DNA of 64,000 nucleotides from Klebsiella terrigena (GTDB lineage Bacteria; Pseudomonadota; Gammaproteobacteria; Enterobacterales; Enterobacteriaceae): NCBI RefSeq assembly GCF_006539725.1, contig NZ_BJNO01000005.1, positions 186,001 to 250,000 of the forward strand, read 5' to 3'. Shown piece by piece: positions 28,596 to 38,636 of this stretch (position 1 is its first letter; each line of letters starts with the position of its first letter). The notes under the pieces were generated by a model. It saw only the letters and a program-made list of their open reading frames with translations, ran no database searches and was not told where the DNA came from. The position numbers and the translations under genes were made by a program.

Positions 28596-30803
28596 ATGGC
28601 GCGTCCAAAAACTGCTCAGCCAAATCACTCGCTGCGTAAAATCGCAGTCGTAGTAGCCACGGCGGTTAGCGGCATGTCTGTCTATGCACAGGCGGCAGTT
28701 GAACCGAAAACAGAAGAAACTATTACCGTTATCGCGGCCCCCGTCAGCCAGGAAAGCGCCTGGGGACCGGCTCCGACTATCGCGGCAAAGCGCTCTGCAA
28801 CTGCCACCAAAACCGATACCCCGATTGAAAAAACGCCGCAGTCGATCTCCGTGGTGACCCGCCAGGAAATGGACATGAAGCAGCCGACAACGGTGAAAGA
28901 AGCGCTGGCCTATACGCCGGGCGTTTTCTCCACTCGCGGCAGCTCAACGACCTATGACGTGGTGACAATTCGCGGCTTTACGACCTCGACAACGGTGAAC
29001 ACCAACCAGTATCTGGATGGCATGAAGCTGCAGGGGAATAACTACTCTGAAGTGTCGATGGACCCCTACTTCCTCGAGCGCGTGGAAGTGATGCGCGGAC
29101 CAACCTCCGTGCTGTACGGCAACAGCAACCCTGGCGGCATCGTCAGCATGGTCAGCAAGCGCCCGACGACCGAGCCGCTGAAAGAAGTTCAGTTCAAAAT
29201 GGGTACCGATAACCTGTGGCAGACGGGGTTCGATTTTAGCGATGCGATTGATGATAACGGCGTATGGTCCTATCGCCTGACCGGCCTGGGCCGCAGCCAG
29301 GACGCGCAGCAGCAGATGGCGAAATCGACCCGCTACGCGGTGGCGCCCTCCTTTAGCTGGCGTCCGGATGATAAAACCGACTTCACCTTCCTGAGCAACT
29401 TCCAGAACGATCCGTATGCGGGCTACTACGGCTGGCTTCCGCGCGAAGGGACCGTGGTGCCGTACTACGACGCTAACGGTAACGCGCACAAGCTGCCGAC
29501 CGATTTCAACGAAGGCGAGCCGAGCAACAAGATGTCGCGCCGCCAGCAGATGGTGGGCTACAGCTTCTCACACCAGTTTGACGAGACCTTTACCGTTCGT
29601 CAGAACCTGCGCTACGCCGACGTCAATACGCTCTATCGCTCCGTTTACGGCAACGGCTACACGGCGCCGGGACAGATCAACCGCGCCTACGTGCGCTCTG
29701 ATGAGCATCTCAACACCTTCACCGTTGATACCCAGCTGCAGTCCGACTTTGCTACCGGCGCCGTGGACCATAAGCTGCTGACCGGCGTGGACTATTCGCG
29801 CATGCGCAACGACGTCAATGCCGACTACGGTTCTGCGGATCCGATCGGTATGTCCAATCCGCAGTACGGTAATCCAAACGTCTCGGTGTACTTCCCGTAC
29901 GCGGTGCTCAACCGGATGGAGCAGACCGGCCTCTATGCCCAGGATCAGATGGAGTGGGATAAGTGGGTGATGACGCTGGGCGGACGCTATGACTACGCCA
30001 CGACCTCTACGCTGACGCGCGCCACTAACGTTCTGGCCGAAAATCACGACCAGCAGTTTACCTGGCGCGGCGGTATTAACTATCTGTTCGACAACGGTAT
30101 CTCTCCGTACTTCAGCTACAGCCAGTCGTTTGAGCCGGTTTCAGGCTCGGGCCTCGACGGCAAACCGTTCGATCCGTCGCGCGGCGAGCAGTATGAAGCG
30201 GGCGTGAAATACGTGCCGAAAGATATGCCGGTAGTGGTGACCGCGGCGGTGTACCAGCTGACCAAGGATAAAAACCTGACGGCAGATCCGCGCAACCCGA
30301 CGTTTAGCATTCAAACCGGCGAGATCCGCGCTCGCGGCCTGGAGCTGGAGGCGAAAGCGGCGGTGAACGCCAATATCAACCTCACCGCAGCCTATACCTA
30401 CACCGATGCTGAGTACCAGCACGACACCGTATTTAACGGCAAACGTCCGGCGGAAGTTCCGCGCAATATGGCGTCGCTGTGGGCGGATTACACCTTCCAC
30501 GAAACCGCGCTAAGCGGCCTGACGGTCGGCGCCGGCGCGCGCTACGTTGGCTCTACGGTCAGCTACTACAAAAACGATACCGCTGATGCGAAGCAGAATG
30601 ACTCCTTCGGCGTCGCGGGTTACGCGTTGATGGATGCGACGGTGAAATACGATCTGGCGCGCTTTGGTTTACCGGGCTCGTCGGTGGGTATCAACGTCAA
30701 TAACCTGTTCGATCGTGAGTACGTTTCCAGCTGCTATAGCGAATATGCGTGCTACTGGGGCGCAGGTCGTCAGGTCATTGCGACCGGAACCTTCCGTTTC
30801 TAA
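28596..30803 (+). CDS. fhuA: Ferrichrome outer-membrane TonB-dependent receptor
   Basis: FhuA imports ferrichrome-iron through the outer membrane using TonB energy; in E. coli it is also the receptor for phages T1, T5 and phi80, colicin M and albomycin. The 735 residues (E. coli 747) begin with a signal peptide (about 1-33, ending AQA-AVEP), then a TonB box EETITV, a plug with PQSISVVT and MRGPTSVLYG, and a 22-strand barrel ending ATGTFRF. The C-terminal cysteine pair (SSCYSEYACYWG) is kept. The long loop that carries the other cysteine pair in E. coli is much shorter and has no cysteine. It is first gene of fhuACDB. Confidence 0.95.
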   Translation: MARPKTAQPNHSLRKIAVVVATAVSGMSVYAQAAVEPKTEETITVIAAPVSQESAWGPAPTIAAKRSATATKTDTPIEKTPQSISVVTRQEMDMKQPTTVKEALAYTPGVFSTRGSSTTYDVVTIRGFTTSTTVNTNQYLDGMKLQGNNYSEVSMDPYFLERVEVMRGPTSVLYGNSNPGGIVSMVSKRPTTEPLKEVQFKMGTDNLWQTGFDFSDAIDDNGVWSYRLTGLGRSQDAQQQMAKSTRYAVAPSFSWRPDDKTDFTFLSNFQNDPYAGYYGWLPREGTVVPYYDANGNAHKLPTDFNEGEPSNKMSRRQQMVGYSFSHQFDETFTVRQNLRYADVNTLYRSVYGNGYTAPGQINRAYVRSDEHLNTFTVDTQLQSDFATGAVDHKLLTGVDYSRMRNDVNADYGSADPIGMSNPQYGNPNVSVYFPYAVLNRMEQTGLYAQDQMEWDKWVMTLGGRYDYATTSTLTRATNVLAENHDQQFTWRGGINYLFDNGISPYFSYSQSFEPVSGSGLDGKPFDPSRGEQYEAGVKYVPKDMPVVVTAAVYQLTKDKNLTADPRNPTFSIQTGEIRARGLELEAKAAVNANINLTAAYTYTDAEYQHDTVFNGKRPAEVPRNMASLWADYTFHETALSGLTVGAGARYVGSTVSYYKNDTADAKQNDSFGVAGYALMDATVKYDLARFGLPGSSVGINVNNLFDREYVSSCYSEYACYWGAGRQVIATGTFRF

Positions 30804-30850
30804 TCACTCACCGGGCGCGGTTCGCCGCGCCGTTAAACAAGTTGGCCGCT

Positions 30851-31648
30851 ATGCAGGAAAACACACCGCAATCCGATACCACGTTTTCGTTGAATCGCGT
30901 GACCTTTCGCGTGCCTGGTCGTACGCTGCTGCATCCGCTTTCGTTAACCTTCCCGGCAGGAAAAGTGACCGGCCTGATTGGTCATAACGGCTCCGGCAAA
31001 TCGACGCTGTTGAAAATGCTCGGCCGCCATCAGCCGCCGTCAGAGGGCGAGGTGCTGCTCGACGGTCAGCCTCTCGATAGCTGGAGCAGCAAGGCGTTTG
31101 CCCGCAAGGTGGCCTATCTGCCGCAGCAGCTGCCCGCGGCGGAGGGGATGACGGTGCGCGAGCTGGTGGCGATTGGACGCTATCCGTGGCACGGGGCGCT
31201 GGGGCGCTTTGGCGCGACGGACCGGCAGAAGGTTGAGGAGGCGATTACGCTGGTCGGGCTGAAACCGTTGGCGCATCGGCTGGTCGATAGCCTCTCCGGC
31301 GGCGAGCGCCAGCGCGCGTGGATTGCCATGCTGGTGGCCCAGGACAGCCGCTGTCTGCTGCTGGATGAGCCCACCTCGGCGCTGGATATTGCGCACCAGG
31401 TTGACGTGCTGGCGCTGGTGCATCGCCTAAGCCAGCAGCGCGGCCTGACGGTGATTGCCGTGCTGCACGACATCAATATGGCGGCCCGCTACTGCGACTA
31501 TCTGGTGGCCCTTCGCGGCGGCGAGATGATTGCTCAGGGCACGTCGACTGAGCTGATGCGTAGCGAAACGCTGGAACAAATTTACGGCATCCCGATGGGA
31601 ATTCTGCCGCATCCGGCGGGCAGTGCGCCGGTAAGCTTCGTCTATTAA
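30851..31648 (+). CDS. fhuC: Ferric hydroxamate ABC transporter, ATPase
   Basis: FhuC drives import of hydroxamate siderophores through FhuB. The 265-residue product starts MQENTPQSDTTF, as in E. coli, 47 bases after fhuA; an upstream extension of the frame runs into fhuA and is rejected. Motifs: Walker A GHNGSGKST, Q-loop YLPQQLPAAEG, ABC signature LSGGERQR, Walker B CLLLDEPTSALD, H-loop VLHDIN. The stop overlaps the fhuD start as TAATG. Confidence 0.97.
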   Translation: MQENTPQSDTTFSLNRVTFRVPGRTLLHPLSLTFPAGKVTGLIGHNGSGKSTLLKMLGRHQPPSEGEVLLDGQPLDSWSSKAFARKVAYLPQQLPAAEGMTVRELVAIGRYPWHGALGRFGATDRQKVEEAITLVGLKPLAHRLVDSLSGGERQRAWIAMLVAQDSRCLLLDEPTSALDIAHQVDVLALVHRLSQQRGLTVIAVLHDINMAARYCDYLVALRGGEMIAQGTSTELMRSETLEQIYGIPMGILPHPAGSAPVSFVY

Positions 31649-32538
31649 TGGAAAAAAACAACGTGATCACCCGTCGACGTTTACTGACGGCGATGGCGCT
31701 ATCGCCGCTGCTGTGGCAGATGCGCGGCGCGCGGGCGGCGACCGTCGATCCGCAGCGCATCGTGGCGCTGGAGTGGCTGCCGGTCGAGCTGCTGCTGGCG
31801 CTGGGCGTCGTGCCGTACGGCGTCGCCGATATCCCGAACTATCGCCTGTGGGTGAATGAACCGGCGCTGCCGGACTCGGTCATTGACGTCGGGCTGCGCA
31901 CGGAACCCAATCTTGAACTGCTGACGCAGATGAACCCTTCATATATCGTCTGGTCGGCAGGCTACGGCCCGTCGTCAGAGAAGCTGGCGCGTATTGCGCC
32001 GGGGCGAGGATTTACCTTCAGCGACGGCAAGCGGCCGCTGATGATGGCGCAGCAGTCGCTCAACGAGATGGCCGAGCTTATCGGCAAGCAGCAGGCCGCG
32101 AAGCGTCATCTGGCAGAATTCGACGCGCTGATGGACGAACTGCGCCCGCGCTTCGCCCACCGCGGCGATCGGCCGCTGCTGATGATTAGCCTGCTCGACC
32201 CGCGCCACGTCCTGGTTTTCGGTGATAACTGCCTGTTTCAGGAAATCCTCGAGCGCTTTGGTATCAAAAACGCCTGGCGCGGGGAGAGCACCTTCTGGGG
32301 CAGCGTGACCGTCGGCATCGACCGGCTGGCGGCCTATAAGGATGTAGATGTGATCTGCTTTGACCACGGCAACGATAGCGAAATGGCGCAGCTGATGCGC
32401 TCCCCGCTGTGGCGGGCGATGCCGTTTGTCCGCGAAGGGCGCTTCCAGCGCGTTCCGGCGGTGTGGTTTTACGGCGCCACGCTCTCGGCGATGCACTTTG
32501 CCCGCGTGCTGGCTGACGCGCAGGGAGGCCCGGCGTGA
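31648..32538 (+). CDS. fhuD: Ferric hydroxamate-binding periplasmic protein
   Basis: FhuD binds ferrichrome and other ferric hydroxamates in the periplasm and passes them to FhuBC. The length of 296 residues equals E. coli FhuD. A twin-arginine type signal is visible near residues 8-30 (TRRRLLTAMALSPLLW), consistent with Tat export proposed for FhuD. The mature chain is the class III binding-protein fold (IVALEWLPVELLLALGV, VIDVGLRTEPNLELL, FYGATLSAMHFARVL). Translation is coupled to fhuC (TAATG) and to fhuB (GTGA). Confidence 0.96.
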   Translation: MEKNNVITRRRLLTAMALSPLLWQMRGARAATVDPQRIVALEWLPVELLLALGVVPYGVADIPNYRLWVNEPALPDSVIDVGLRTEPNLELLTQMNPSYIVWSAGYGPSSEKLARIAPGRGFTFSDGKRPLMMAQQSLNEMAELIGKQQAAKRHLAEFDALMDELRPRFAHRGDRPLLMISLLDPRHVLVFGDNCLFQEILERFGIKNAWRGESTFWGSVTVGIDRLAAYKDVDVICFDHGNDSEMAQLMRSPLWRAMPFVREGRFQRVPAVWFYGATLSAMHFARVLADAQGGPA

Positions 32539-34517
32539 GATCGCGAATTTCTCCTCTGGCGGCTCTGCTGCTGGCCATACTGCTGATTGCCGCCTTCGCG
32601 CTCAGCCTCTTTAATCTACGCACCGCGCTGCCGCAAAACGAGTGGCGACAGGCGCTGTGGCAGCCTGATATCGATAGTATTGCCCAGATGCTGTTTCACT
32701 ACAGCCTGCTGCCGAGGCTGGCGGTATCGCTGCTGGTGGGCGCGGGCCTGGGGCTGGTCGGCGTCCTGTTCCAGCAGGTGCTGCGCAACCCGCTGGCGGA
32801 GCCGACGACTCTTGGCGTCGCCACCGGCGCCCAGCTGGGGATGACGGTTACCGCGCTGTGGGCGATCCCCGGCGTGCTGGCATCGCAGTTCGCCGCCCTG
32901 GCGGGCGCGTGCCTGGTCGGTGCGCTGGTGTTTGGCGTCTCCTGGGGCAAACGACTCTCGCCGGTGACCCTGATCCTCGCCGGCCTGGTCGTCAGCCTTT
33001 ACTGCGGGGCGCTCAATCAGCTGATGGTTATTTTCCATCACGACCAGCTGCAGAGCATGTTCCTGTGGAGCACCGGCACCCTGACGCAAACCGACTGGAG
33101 CGTAGCGCAGCGGCTGTGGCCGCAGTTGCTCGGCGGCGCGATGCTCACGCTGCTGCTGCTGCGGCCTCTCACCCTGATGGGGCTGGACGACGGCGTGGCG
33201 CGCAACCTCGGCCTGGCGCTCTCCCTGGCACGCCTCGGGGCGCTCTCCCTGGCGATTGTTCTCAGCGCGATGCTGGTGAATGCGGTGGGGATTATCGGCT
33301 TTATCGGCCTGTTTGCCCCGCTGCTGGCAAAAATGCTCGGCGCCCGCCGCCTGCTCTCGCGCCTGCTGCTGGCGGCGCTGATTGGCGCGCTGATCCTCTG
33401 GCTCTCCGATCAAATCATTCTGTGGCTTGCCCGTGTCTGGATGGAGGTGTCAACCGGATCGGTGACCGCGCTGGTCGGCGCGCCGCTGCTGCTGTGGCTG
33501 CTGCCGCGCCTGCGCAGTATTAGCGCCCCGGTGATGAACGCCGGCGATAAGGTGCTGGCGGAGCGGCAGAACGTGCTGTGGTTCGCCCTCGGCGGGCTGG
33601 TCATTCTGCTGCTGGCGGTGATTGCGGCGCTGGCCTTTGGCCGCGATGCGCAGAGCTGGCACTGGGCCAGCGGTACGCTGCTGGATCAGCTGATGCCGTG
33701 GCGCTGGCCGCGGATCCTGGCGGCCCTGTTTGCCGGGGTGATGCTGGCGGTGGCGGGCTGCATTATTCAGCGCCTGACCGGTAACCCGATGGCCAGCCCT
33801 GAAGTGTTGGGGATCAGCTCCGGCGCGGCGTTTGGCGTGGTCGTGATGCTGTTCTTTGTCCCCGGCAACGCTTTTGGCTGGCTGCTGCCTGCCGGCAGCC
33901 TCGGCGCGGCGGCGACGCTGCTGGTGATTCTGGTTGCTGCCGGACGCGGCGGCTTTTCGCCGCATCGGATGCTGCTGGCGGGCATGGCGTTGAGCACCGC
34001 TTTCACCATGCTGCTGATGATGCTGCAGGCCAGCGGCGATCCGCGGATGGCGCAGATTCTGACGTGGATCTCCGGCTCAACCTACGGCGCGACGCCGGAG
34101 ATGGTGGCGTACAGCGGCTGTGCGATGCTGGTGCTGTTGGCCCTGGCGCCGCTGTGCCGCCGCTGGCTGACGATCCTGCCGCTCGGCGGCGAGGCGGCGC
34201 GCGCGGTAGGGGTTGCGCTGACGCCGTCGCGCATCGGCCTGCTGCTGCTGGCCGCCTGCCTGACGGCCACGGCAACGCTGACCATCGGCCCGTTAAGCTT
34301 TGTCGGTCTGATGGCGCCGCATATTGCGCGCATGATGGGGTTCCGCCGCACGATACCGCATATGGTGATGTCCGGGCTGATTGGCGGCCTGCTACTGGTG
34401 TTTGCCGACTGGTGCGGGCGGATGATCATGTTCCCGTATCAGATCCCGGCAGGTCTGCTGTCGACCTTTATCGGCGCGCCGTACTTTATCTATTTGCTGA
34501 GGAAGCAGAGCCGCTAG
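32535..34517 (+). CDS. fhuB: Ferric hydroxamate ABC transporter, permease
   Basis: FhuB is the inner-membrane channel for ferric hydroxamates. It is a fused dimer: two homologous FecCD-type halves of about 330 residues, each with some ten membrane segments. This explains the 660-residue length, twice that of BtuC-like permeases. Half-signatures GLVGVLFQQVLRNPLAEP and AGCIIQRLTGNPMASPEV mark the matching points. It starts at GTG 32535 overlapping the fhuD stop, ends the fhu operon and converges with hemL. Confidence 0.96.
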   Translation: MRSRISPLAALLLAILLIAAFALSLFNLRTALPQNEWRQALWQPDIDSIAQMLFHYSLLPRLAVSLLVGAGLGLVGVLFQQVLRNPLAEPTTLGVATGAQLGMTVTALWAIPGVLASQFAALAGACLVGALVFGVSWGKRLSPVTLILAGLVVSLYCGALNQLMVIFHHDQLQSMFLWSTGTLTQTDWSVAQRLWPQLLGGAMLTLLLLRPLTLMGLDDGVARNLGLALSLARLGALSLAIVLSAMLVNAVGIIGFIGLFAPLLAKMLGARRLLSRLLLAALIGALILWLSDQIILWLARVWMEVSTGSVTALVGAPLLLWLLPRLRSISAPVMNAGDKVLAERQNVLWFALGGLVILLLAVIAALAFGRDAQSWHWASGTLLDQLMPWRWPRILAALFAGVMLAVAGCIIQRLTGNPMASPEVLGISSGAAFGVVVMLFFVPGNAFGWLLPAGSLGAAATLLVILVAAGRGGFSPHRMLLAGMALSTAFTMLLMMLQASGDPRMAQILTWISGSTYGATPEMVAYSGCAMLVLLALAPLCRRWLTILPLGGEAARAVGVALTPSRIGLLLLAACLTATATLTIGPLSFVGLMAPHIARMMGFRRTIPHMVMSGLIGGLLLVFADWCGRMIMFPYQIPAGLLSTFIGAPYFIYLLRKQSR

Positions 34518-34541
34518 CTTATCGTGACGAAGGGTCGTTAT

Positions 34542-34571
34542 TCCGGGCGAGGCGTGATGCTCGCCCGGAAG
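34542..34571. repeat. REP-like palindrome between fhuB and hemL
   Basis: TTCCGGGCGAG and CTCGCCCGGAA form a perfect 11-base inverted repeat around an 8-base loop in the 62-base gap between two converging genes. It resembles the palindromic units found between enterobacterial genes. It may also act as a terminator for both, although no T run follows. Confidence 0.6.
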
Positions 34572-34579
34572 TGCCTGGA

Positions 34580-35860
34580 CTACAGTTTGGCGAACGCGCG
34601 GCGCGCGGCGGCGATGGTATTGTTGATATCGTCTTCGCTGTGGGCAACGGACATAAATCCGGCTTCAAACGCCGAAGGCGCCAGATACACGCCCTCTTCC
34701 AGCATCAGGTGGAAGAAGCGCTTGAAGCGCTCAACGTCGCACTTCACCACGTCCTGATAGCAGGTGACGCTTTCGGCGTCGGTAAAGAAGAGGCCGAACA
34801 TGCCGCCAACGTTATTCACCACCAGCGGAATGCCCGCGTCGCGCGCGGCGTCCAGCAGCCCCTGGGCCAGCTGGTTGGTTAAATCCGTCAGCGTTTCGTG
34901 AACTCCCGGCTGCGCCACTTCGGTTAAGCAGGCGAAGCCCGCCGCCATGGCGATCGGGTTGCCGGACAGAGTGCCCGCCTGATACACCGGGCCGGTCGGT
35001 GCCAGCGCATCCATCACTTCACGACGGCCGCCGAAGGCGCCCACCGGCATGCCGCCGCCGATGATTTTGCCCAGACAGGTCAGATCAGGGACCACATCGT
35101 AGTAAGACTGGGCGCCCGCCAGAGCAACGCGGAAGCCGGTCATCACTTCGTCAATAATCAGCAGGGCGCCAAATTCGTCGCACAGCGCGCGCAGGCCAGG
35201 CAGGAACTCCGGCTGCGGCGGAATGCAGTTCATATTGCCCGCCACCGGCTCAACGATAATGCAGGCAACCTCCTGCGGATACTGCTCGAACGCGGCGCGG
35301 ACCGACGCCAGGTCGTTATAGGTGCAGGTCAGGGTGTGTTTGGCGAAATCGGCCGGCACGCCCGGGGAGTTCGGCTGGCCGAGGGTCAGGGCGCCGGAGC
35401 CCGCTTTGACCAGCAGGCAGTCGGCGTGACCGTGGTAGCAGCCTTCAAATTTGATGATTTTATCGCGGCCGGTAAACCCGCGCGCCAGGCGAATGGCGCT
35501 CATGGTGGCCTCGGTGCCGGAGTTAACCATCCGCACCATATCCATCGTCGGCACCAGCTCCGTCACCAGCGCCGCCATTTTTACTTCCATTTCCGTCGGT
35601 GCGCCGAAGCTCAGGCCGCGCTGCGCCGCTTCAATGACCGCATTACGAATGGCCGGGTGGTTGTGACCGAGTACCATCGGGCCCCAGGAACCGACATAAT
35701 CGATATAGGCTTTACCGTCGACGTCGTACAGATAGGCGCCGTCCGCACGTTCGATAAACAGCGGCGTGCCGCCAACGCCGTTAAAGGCTCGTACCGGCGA
35801 GTTAACGCCGCCGGGGATAAGCTCACGTGCAGCGCTAAAGAGAGTTTCAGATTTGCTCAT
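34580..35860 (-). CDS. hemL: Glutamate-1-semialdehyde 2,1-aminomutase
   Basis: HemL converts glutamate-1-semialdehyde to 5-aminolevulinate, the tetrapyrrole precursor, with pyridoxal or pyridoxamine phosphate. The 426 residues match the family. The PLP lysine is in [18 protein letters not shown], the cofactor-contacting DEVMTGFR precedes it, and [13 protein letters not shown] and [18 protein letters not shown] are intact. The ATG at 35860 has AGGA upstream. It is monocistronic here, between converging fhuB and divergent clcA. Confidence 0.98.
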   Translation of the reverse strand: MSKSETLFSAARELIPGGVNSPVRAFNGVGGTPLFIERADGAYLYDVDGKAYIDYVGSWGPMVLGHNHPAIRNAVIEAAQRGLSFGAPTEMEVKMAALVTELVPTMDMVRMVNSGTEATMSAIRLARGFTGRDKIIKFEGCYHGHADCLLVKAGSGALTLGQPNSPGVPADFAKHTLTCTYNDLASVRAAFEQYPQEVACIIVEPVAGNMNCIPPQPEFLPGLRALCDEFGALLIIDEVMTGFRVALAGAQSYYDVVPDLTCLGKIIGGGMPVGAFGGRREVMDALAPTGPVYQAGTLSGNPIAMAAGFACLTEVAQPGVHETLTDLTNQLAQGLLDAARDAGIPLVVNNVGGMFGLFFTDAESVTCYQDVVKCDVERFKRFFHLMLEEGVYLAPSAFEAGFMSVAHSEDDINNTIAAARRAFAKL

Positions 35861-36040
35861 TGCCTGGTTCCTGATTCGTGAAAAATGTTTTGCTGGTTAT
35901 TCTAAGTTATTCCAGGATAGTTATGAAATTTTTGCCCAATTGAAACAAAGCGCCAGCGGTGAATTTTTTCCGCGACGGAGGGCGTCCTGGCAGTTAAAAT
36001 GCCCTCTGTACTATTTGTATGACTATTAACCGACGAGAGT

Positions 36041-37459
36041 ATGAAAGCACAAGCCTCCTCTTTTGAAGCAAAACAAATCGTGCGCCTGCGTCGCGGCGAC
36101 GTCGTTCGCCGCCTGGTTCAGCGGGATAAAACGCCGCTGGCGGTGCTGTTAATGGCCGCCGTCGTCGGAACCCTGGCCGGGCTGGTGGGCGTCGCTTTTG
36201 AAAAAAGCGTCAACTGGGTGCAGAACCAGCGCATCGAAACCCTGCTGCAGGTGGCGGACTACCGTTTCCTGGTCTGGCCGCTGGCCTTTATCACCTCCGC
36301 GCTGCTGGCGATGGTCGGCTACTTCCTGGTGCGTCGCTTTGCGCCGGAGGCGGGCGGCTCCGGGATCCCGGAAATCGAAGGGGCGCTGGAAGAGCTGCGG
36401 CCGGTTCGCTGGTGGCGGGTGCTGCCGGTGAAGTTTATCGGCGGGATGGGAACCCTGGGCGCCGGTATGGTGCTGGGCCGTGAAGGGCCGATGGTGCAGC
36501 TCGGCGGAAATCTTGGGCGCATGGTGGTGGACGTATTCCGCATGCGCAGTCCCGAAGCGCGCCATACGCTGCTGGCAACCGGCGCCGCTGCGGGCCTCTC
36601 CGCCGCGTTCAATGCGCCGCTGGCGGGGATCCTGTTTATTATTGAAGAGATGCGCCCGCAGTTCCGCTACAACCTGATCTCTATTAAGGCCGTGTTTACC
36701 GGCGTGATTATGTCGAGCATCGTATTTCGCATATTTAACGGTGAAGGGGCGATTATCGAGGTCGGTAGGCTGAGCAATGCGCCGGTCAACACCCTGTGGC
36801 TGTATCTGATTCTGGGGATGATTTTCGGCGCGATTGGCCCGCTTTTTAACACCCTGGTGCTGCGTACCCAGGATATGTTCCAGCGTCTTCACGGCGGCGA
36901 TCTCAAAAAGTGGGTGCTGATTGGCGGGCTGATTGGCGGCAGCTGCGGTATTCTCGGGCTGATCCAGCCTGCGGCTGCCGGGGGCGGGTTTAACCTCATT
37001 CCGATTGCCGCGGCGGGTAACTTCTCCGTTGGCCTGCTGCTGTTTATTTTTATCGCCAGGGTGATTACCACGCTGCTGTGCTTCTCCTCCGGCGCGCCCG
37101 GCGGGATTTTTGCGCCGATGCTGGCGCTGGGAACCCTGCTGGGAACGGCATTCGGCATGGCGGCGACGCCGCTGTTTCCGGGCTATCATCTCGATCCGGG
37201 CACCTTTGCCATCGCCGGAATGGGCGCGCTGCTCGCCGCCTCGGTGCGCGCGCCGCTGACCGGAATTGTGCTGGTGCTGGAGATGACCGATAACTATCAG
37301 CTCATTTTGCCAATGATTATTACCTGCCTCGGCGCAACACTACTGGCTCAATTTCTCGGGGGTAAGCCCTTGTATTCAACTATCCTTGAACGAACGCTGG
37401 CGAAACAGGCCGCTGAGAAGGAGGCAAAAGCGCGTGCGGTTGCCGGGGAGAATACTTGA
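36041..37459 (+). CDS. clcA: H+/Cl- exchange transporter ClcA
   Basis: ClcA exchanges two chloride ions for one proton across the inner membrane and helps in extreme acid resistance. The 472 residues (E. coli 473) hold the selectivity motifs GSGIP, GREGP (the gating glutamate) and [10 protein letters not shown], the proton glutamate region [11 protein letters not shown], and the chloride-binding tyrosine near the end (GGKPLYS). About 18 intramembrane helices follow a basic cytoplasmic tail. It is divergent from hemL; erpA follows after 82 bases. Confidence 0.97.
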   Translation: MKAQASSFEAKQIVRLRRGDVVRRLVQRDKTPLAVLLMAAVVGTLAGLVGVAFEKSVNWVQNQRIETLLQVADYRFLVWPLAFITSALLAMVGYFLVRRFAPEAGGSGIPEIEGALEELRPVRWWRVLPVKFIGGMGTLGAGMVLGREGPMVQLGGNLGRMVVDVFRMRSPEARHTLLATGAAAGLSAAFNAPLAGILFIIEEMRPQFRYNLISIKAVFTGVIMSSIVFRIFNGEGAIIEVGRLSNAPVNTLWLYLILGMIFGAIGPLFNTLVLRTQDMFQRLHGGDLKKWVLIGGLIGGSCGILGLIQPAAAGGGFNLIPIAAAGNFSVGLLLFIFIARVITTLLCFSSGAPGGIFAPMLALGTLLGTAFGMAATPLFPGYHLDPGTFAIAGMGALLAASVRAPLTGIVLVLEMTDNYQLILPMIITCLGATLLAQFLGGKPLYSTILERTLAKQAAEKEAKARAVAGENT

Positions 37460-37541
37460 ACGATTTACCAGGGTATTAGATAATGGCTCAAAAGGTCCGG
37501 TTATTCTTTAAGCGGATCGGCAGTATTAATGGGAGCATAAA

Positions 37542-37886
37542 ATGAGTGATGATGTCGTGTTGCCGCTGGAGTTTACCGAAGCCGCAGCCAAAAAAGTAAA
37601 ATTCCTGATTTCTGATGAAGACAACCCGAACCTGAAGCTGCGCGTTTATATCACCGGCGGCGGCTGCAGCGGTTTCCAATACGGCTTCACCTTCGACGAT
37701 CAGGTTAACGAAGGGGATATGACCATCGAGAAACAGGGCGTTGGCCTGGTGGTTGACCCAATGAGCCTGCAGTATCTGGTCGGCGGCGCCGTCGATTACA
37801 CTGAAGGCCTCGAAGGCTCACGTTTTATCGTGACCAACCCGAATGCGAAAAGCACCTGCGGCTGCGGATCTTCGTTTAGCGTTTGA
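37542..37886 (+). CDS. erpA: A-type iron-sulfur carrier ErpA
   Basis: ErpA delivers Fe-S clusters to target apoproteins, including isoprenoid enzymes IspG and IspH and respiratory complexes. The 114-residue protein keeps the three cluster cysteines: C42 in [11 protein letters not shown] and C106/C108 in STCGCGSS. The start ATG follows GGGAG. Regulation by IscR is known in E. coli, but I did not identify a site. It converges with yadS. Confidence 0.97.
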   Translation: MSDDVVLPLEFTEAAAKKVKFLISDEDNPNLKLRVYITGGGCSGFQYGFTFDDQVNEGDMTIEKQGVGLVVDPMSLQYLVGGAVDYTEGLEGSRFIVTNPNAKSTCGCGSSFSV

Positions 37887-37977
37887 TTCGATCCCGCCGA
37901 AGTGGGGCCCATGGACGGGCCGCGCAGCCGGCACCTCTTACCCGACTGCGGCCGGTTTACGCCACGAAGCCCGCGTT

Positions 37978-38601
37978 CTAACGCCCGTTATCATCCAGCG
38001 CAAACGTCGGCAGCTTCAGGTGCCAGCGGATTGCCGCCAGCCGAATGACCAGCGTCACGGCCATCCCCATCATCGCCGAATTTTGCAGCGATACGTGAAA
38101 CGTATCGTAGGCCGTTGCGTGCACGATACCGCCGACAATGCAGGCCGTGGCATAGATTTCGGTACGTAAAATCATCGGGATTTCACGCGCCAGCACGTCG
38201 CGAATAATGCCGCCGCCGACGCCGGTCACCACCCCCATGCAGACCGCGACCAGCGGACCGCTGTGGGCAATAAAGGCTTTATTGACGCCGATGCCGACAA
38301 AGACCGCCAGGCCGACGGCGTCGAGCACCGGCAGTATCCATTTTGGCAGCCGGCGCGGCTGGCGTACCAGCAGGATAGTCAGCATGCTGGTCACCATGGC
38401 CACCACCAGGTCCGTTGGGTCTTTAACCCAGAACACCGGGCCGTTGGCGAGCGCCATATCGCGGATCGTCCCGCCGCCCACGGCGGTCACCACCCCCAGC
38501 ACCAGCACGCCGAAAGGGTCCATCCGCAGTTTGCCGGCCAGCAACACGCCGGAGATCGCAAATACGGCGGTGCCAATAATATCCAGCCAATAGACAAGCA
38601 T
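37978..38601 (-). CDS. yadS: TRIC-family inner-membrane channel protein YadS
   Basis: YadS belongs to the UPF0126/TRIC family of trimeric cation channels; the bacterial members' role is unsettled. The 207 residues equal E. coli YadS. It consists of two tandem repeats (about 1-90 and 90-180), each with three membrane helices and a glycine-rich signature: GGGTIRDMAL in the first and GVGGGIIRDVLAREIP in the second. It is the last gene of mtn-btuF-yadS, 35 bases after btuF. Confidence 0.93.
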   Translation of the reverse strand: MLVYWLDIIGTAVFAISGVLLAGKLRMDPFGVLVLGVVTAVGGGTIRDMALANGPVFWVKDPTDLVVAMVTSMLTILLVRQPRRLPKWILPVLDAVGLAVFVGIGVNKAFIAHSGPLVAVCMGVVTGVGGGIIRDVLAREIPMILRTEIYATACIVGGIVHATAYDTFHVSLQNSAMMGMAVTLVIRLAAIRWHLKLPTFALDDNGR

Positions 38602-38636
38602 CGTCAGTTCCCGCTTAGCGCCTGGTTAACAGGCGA

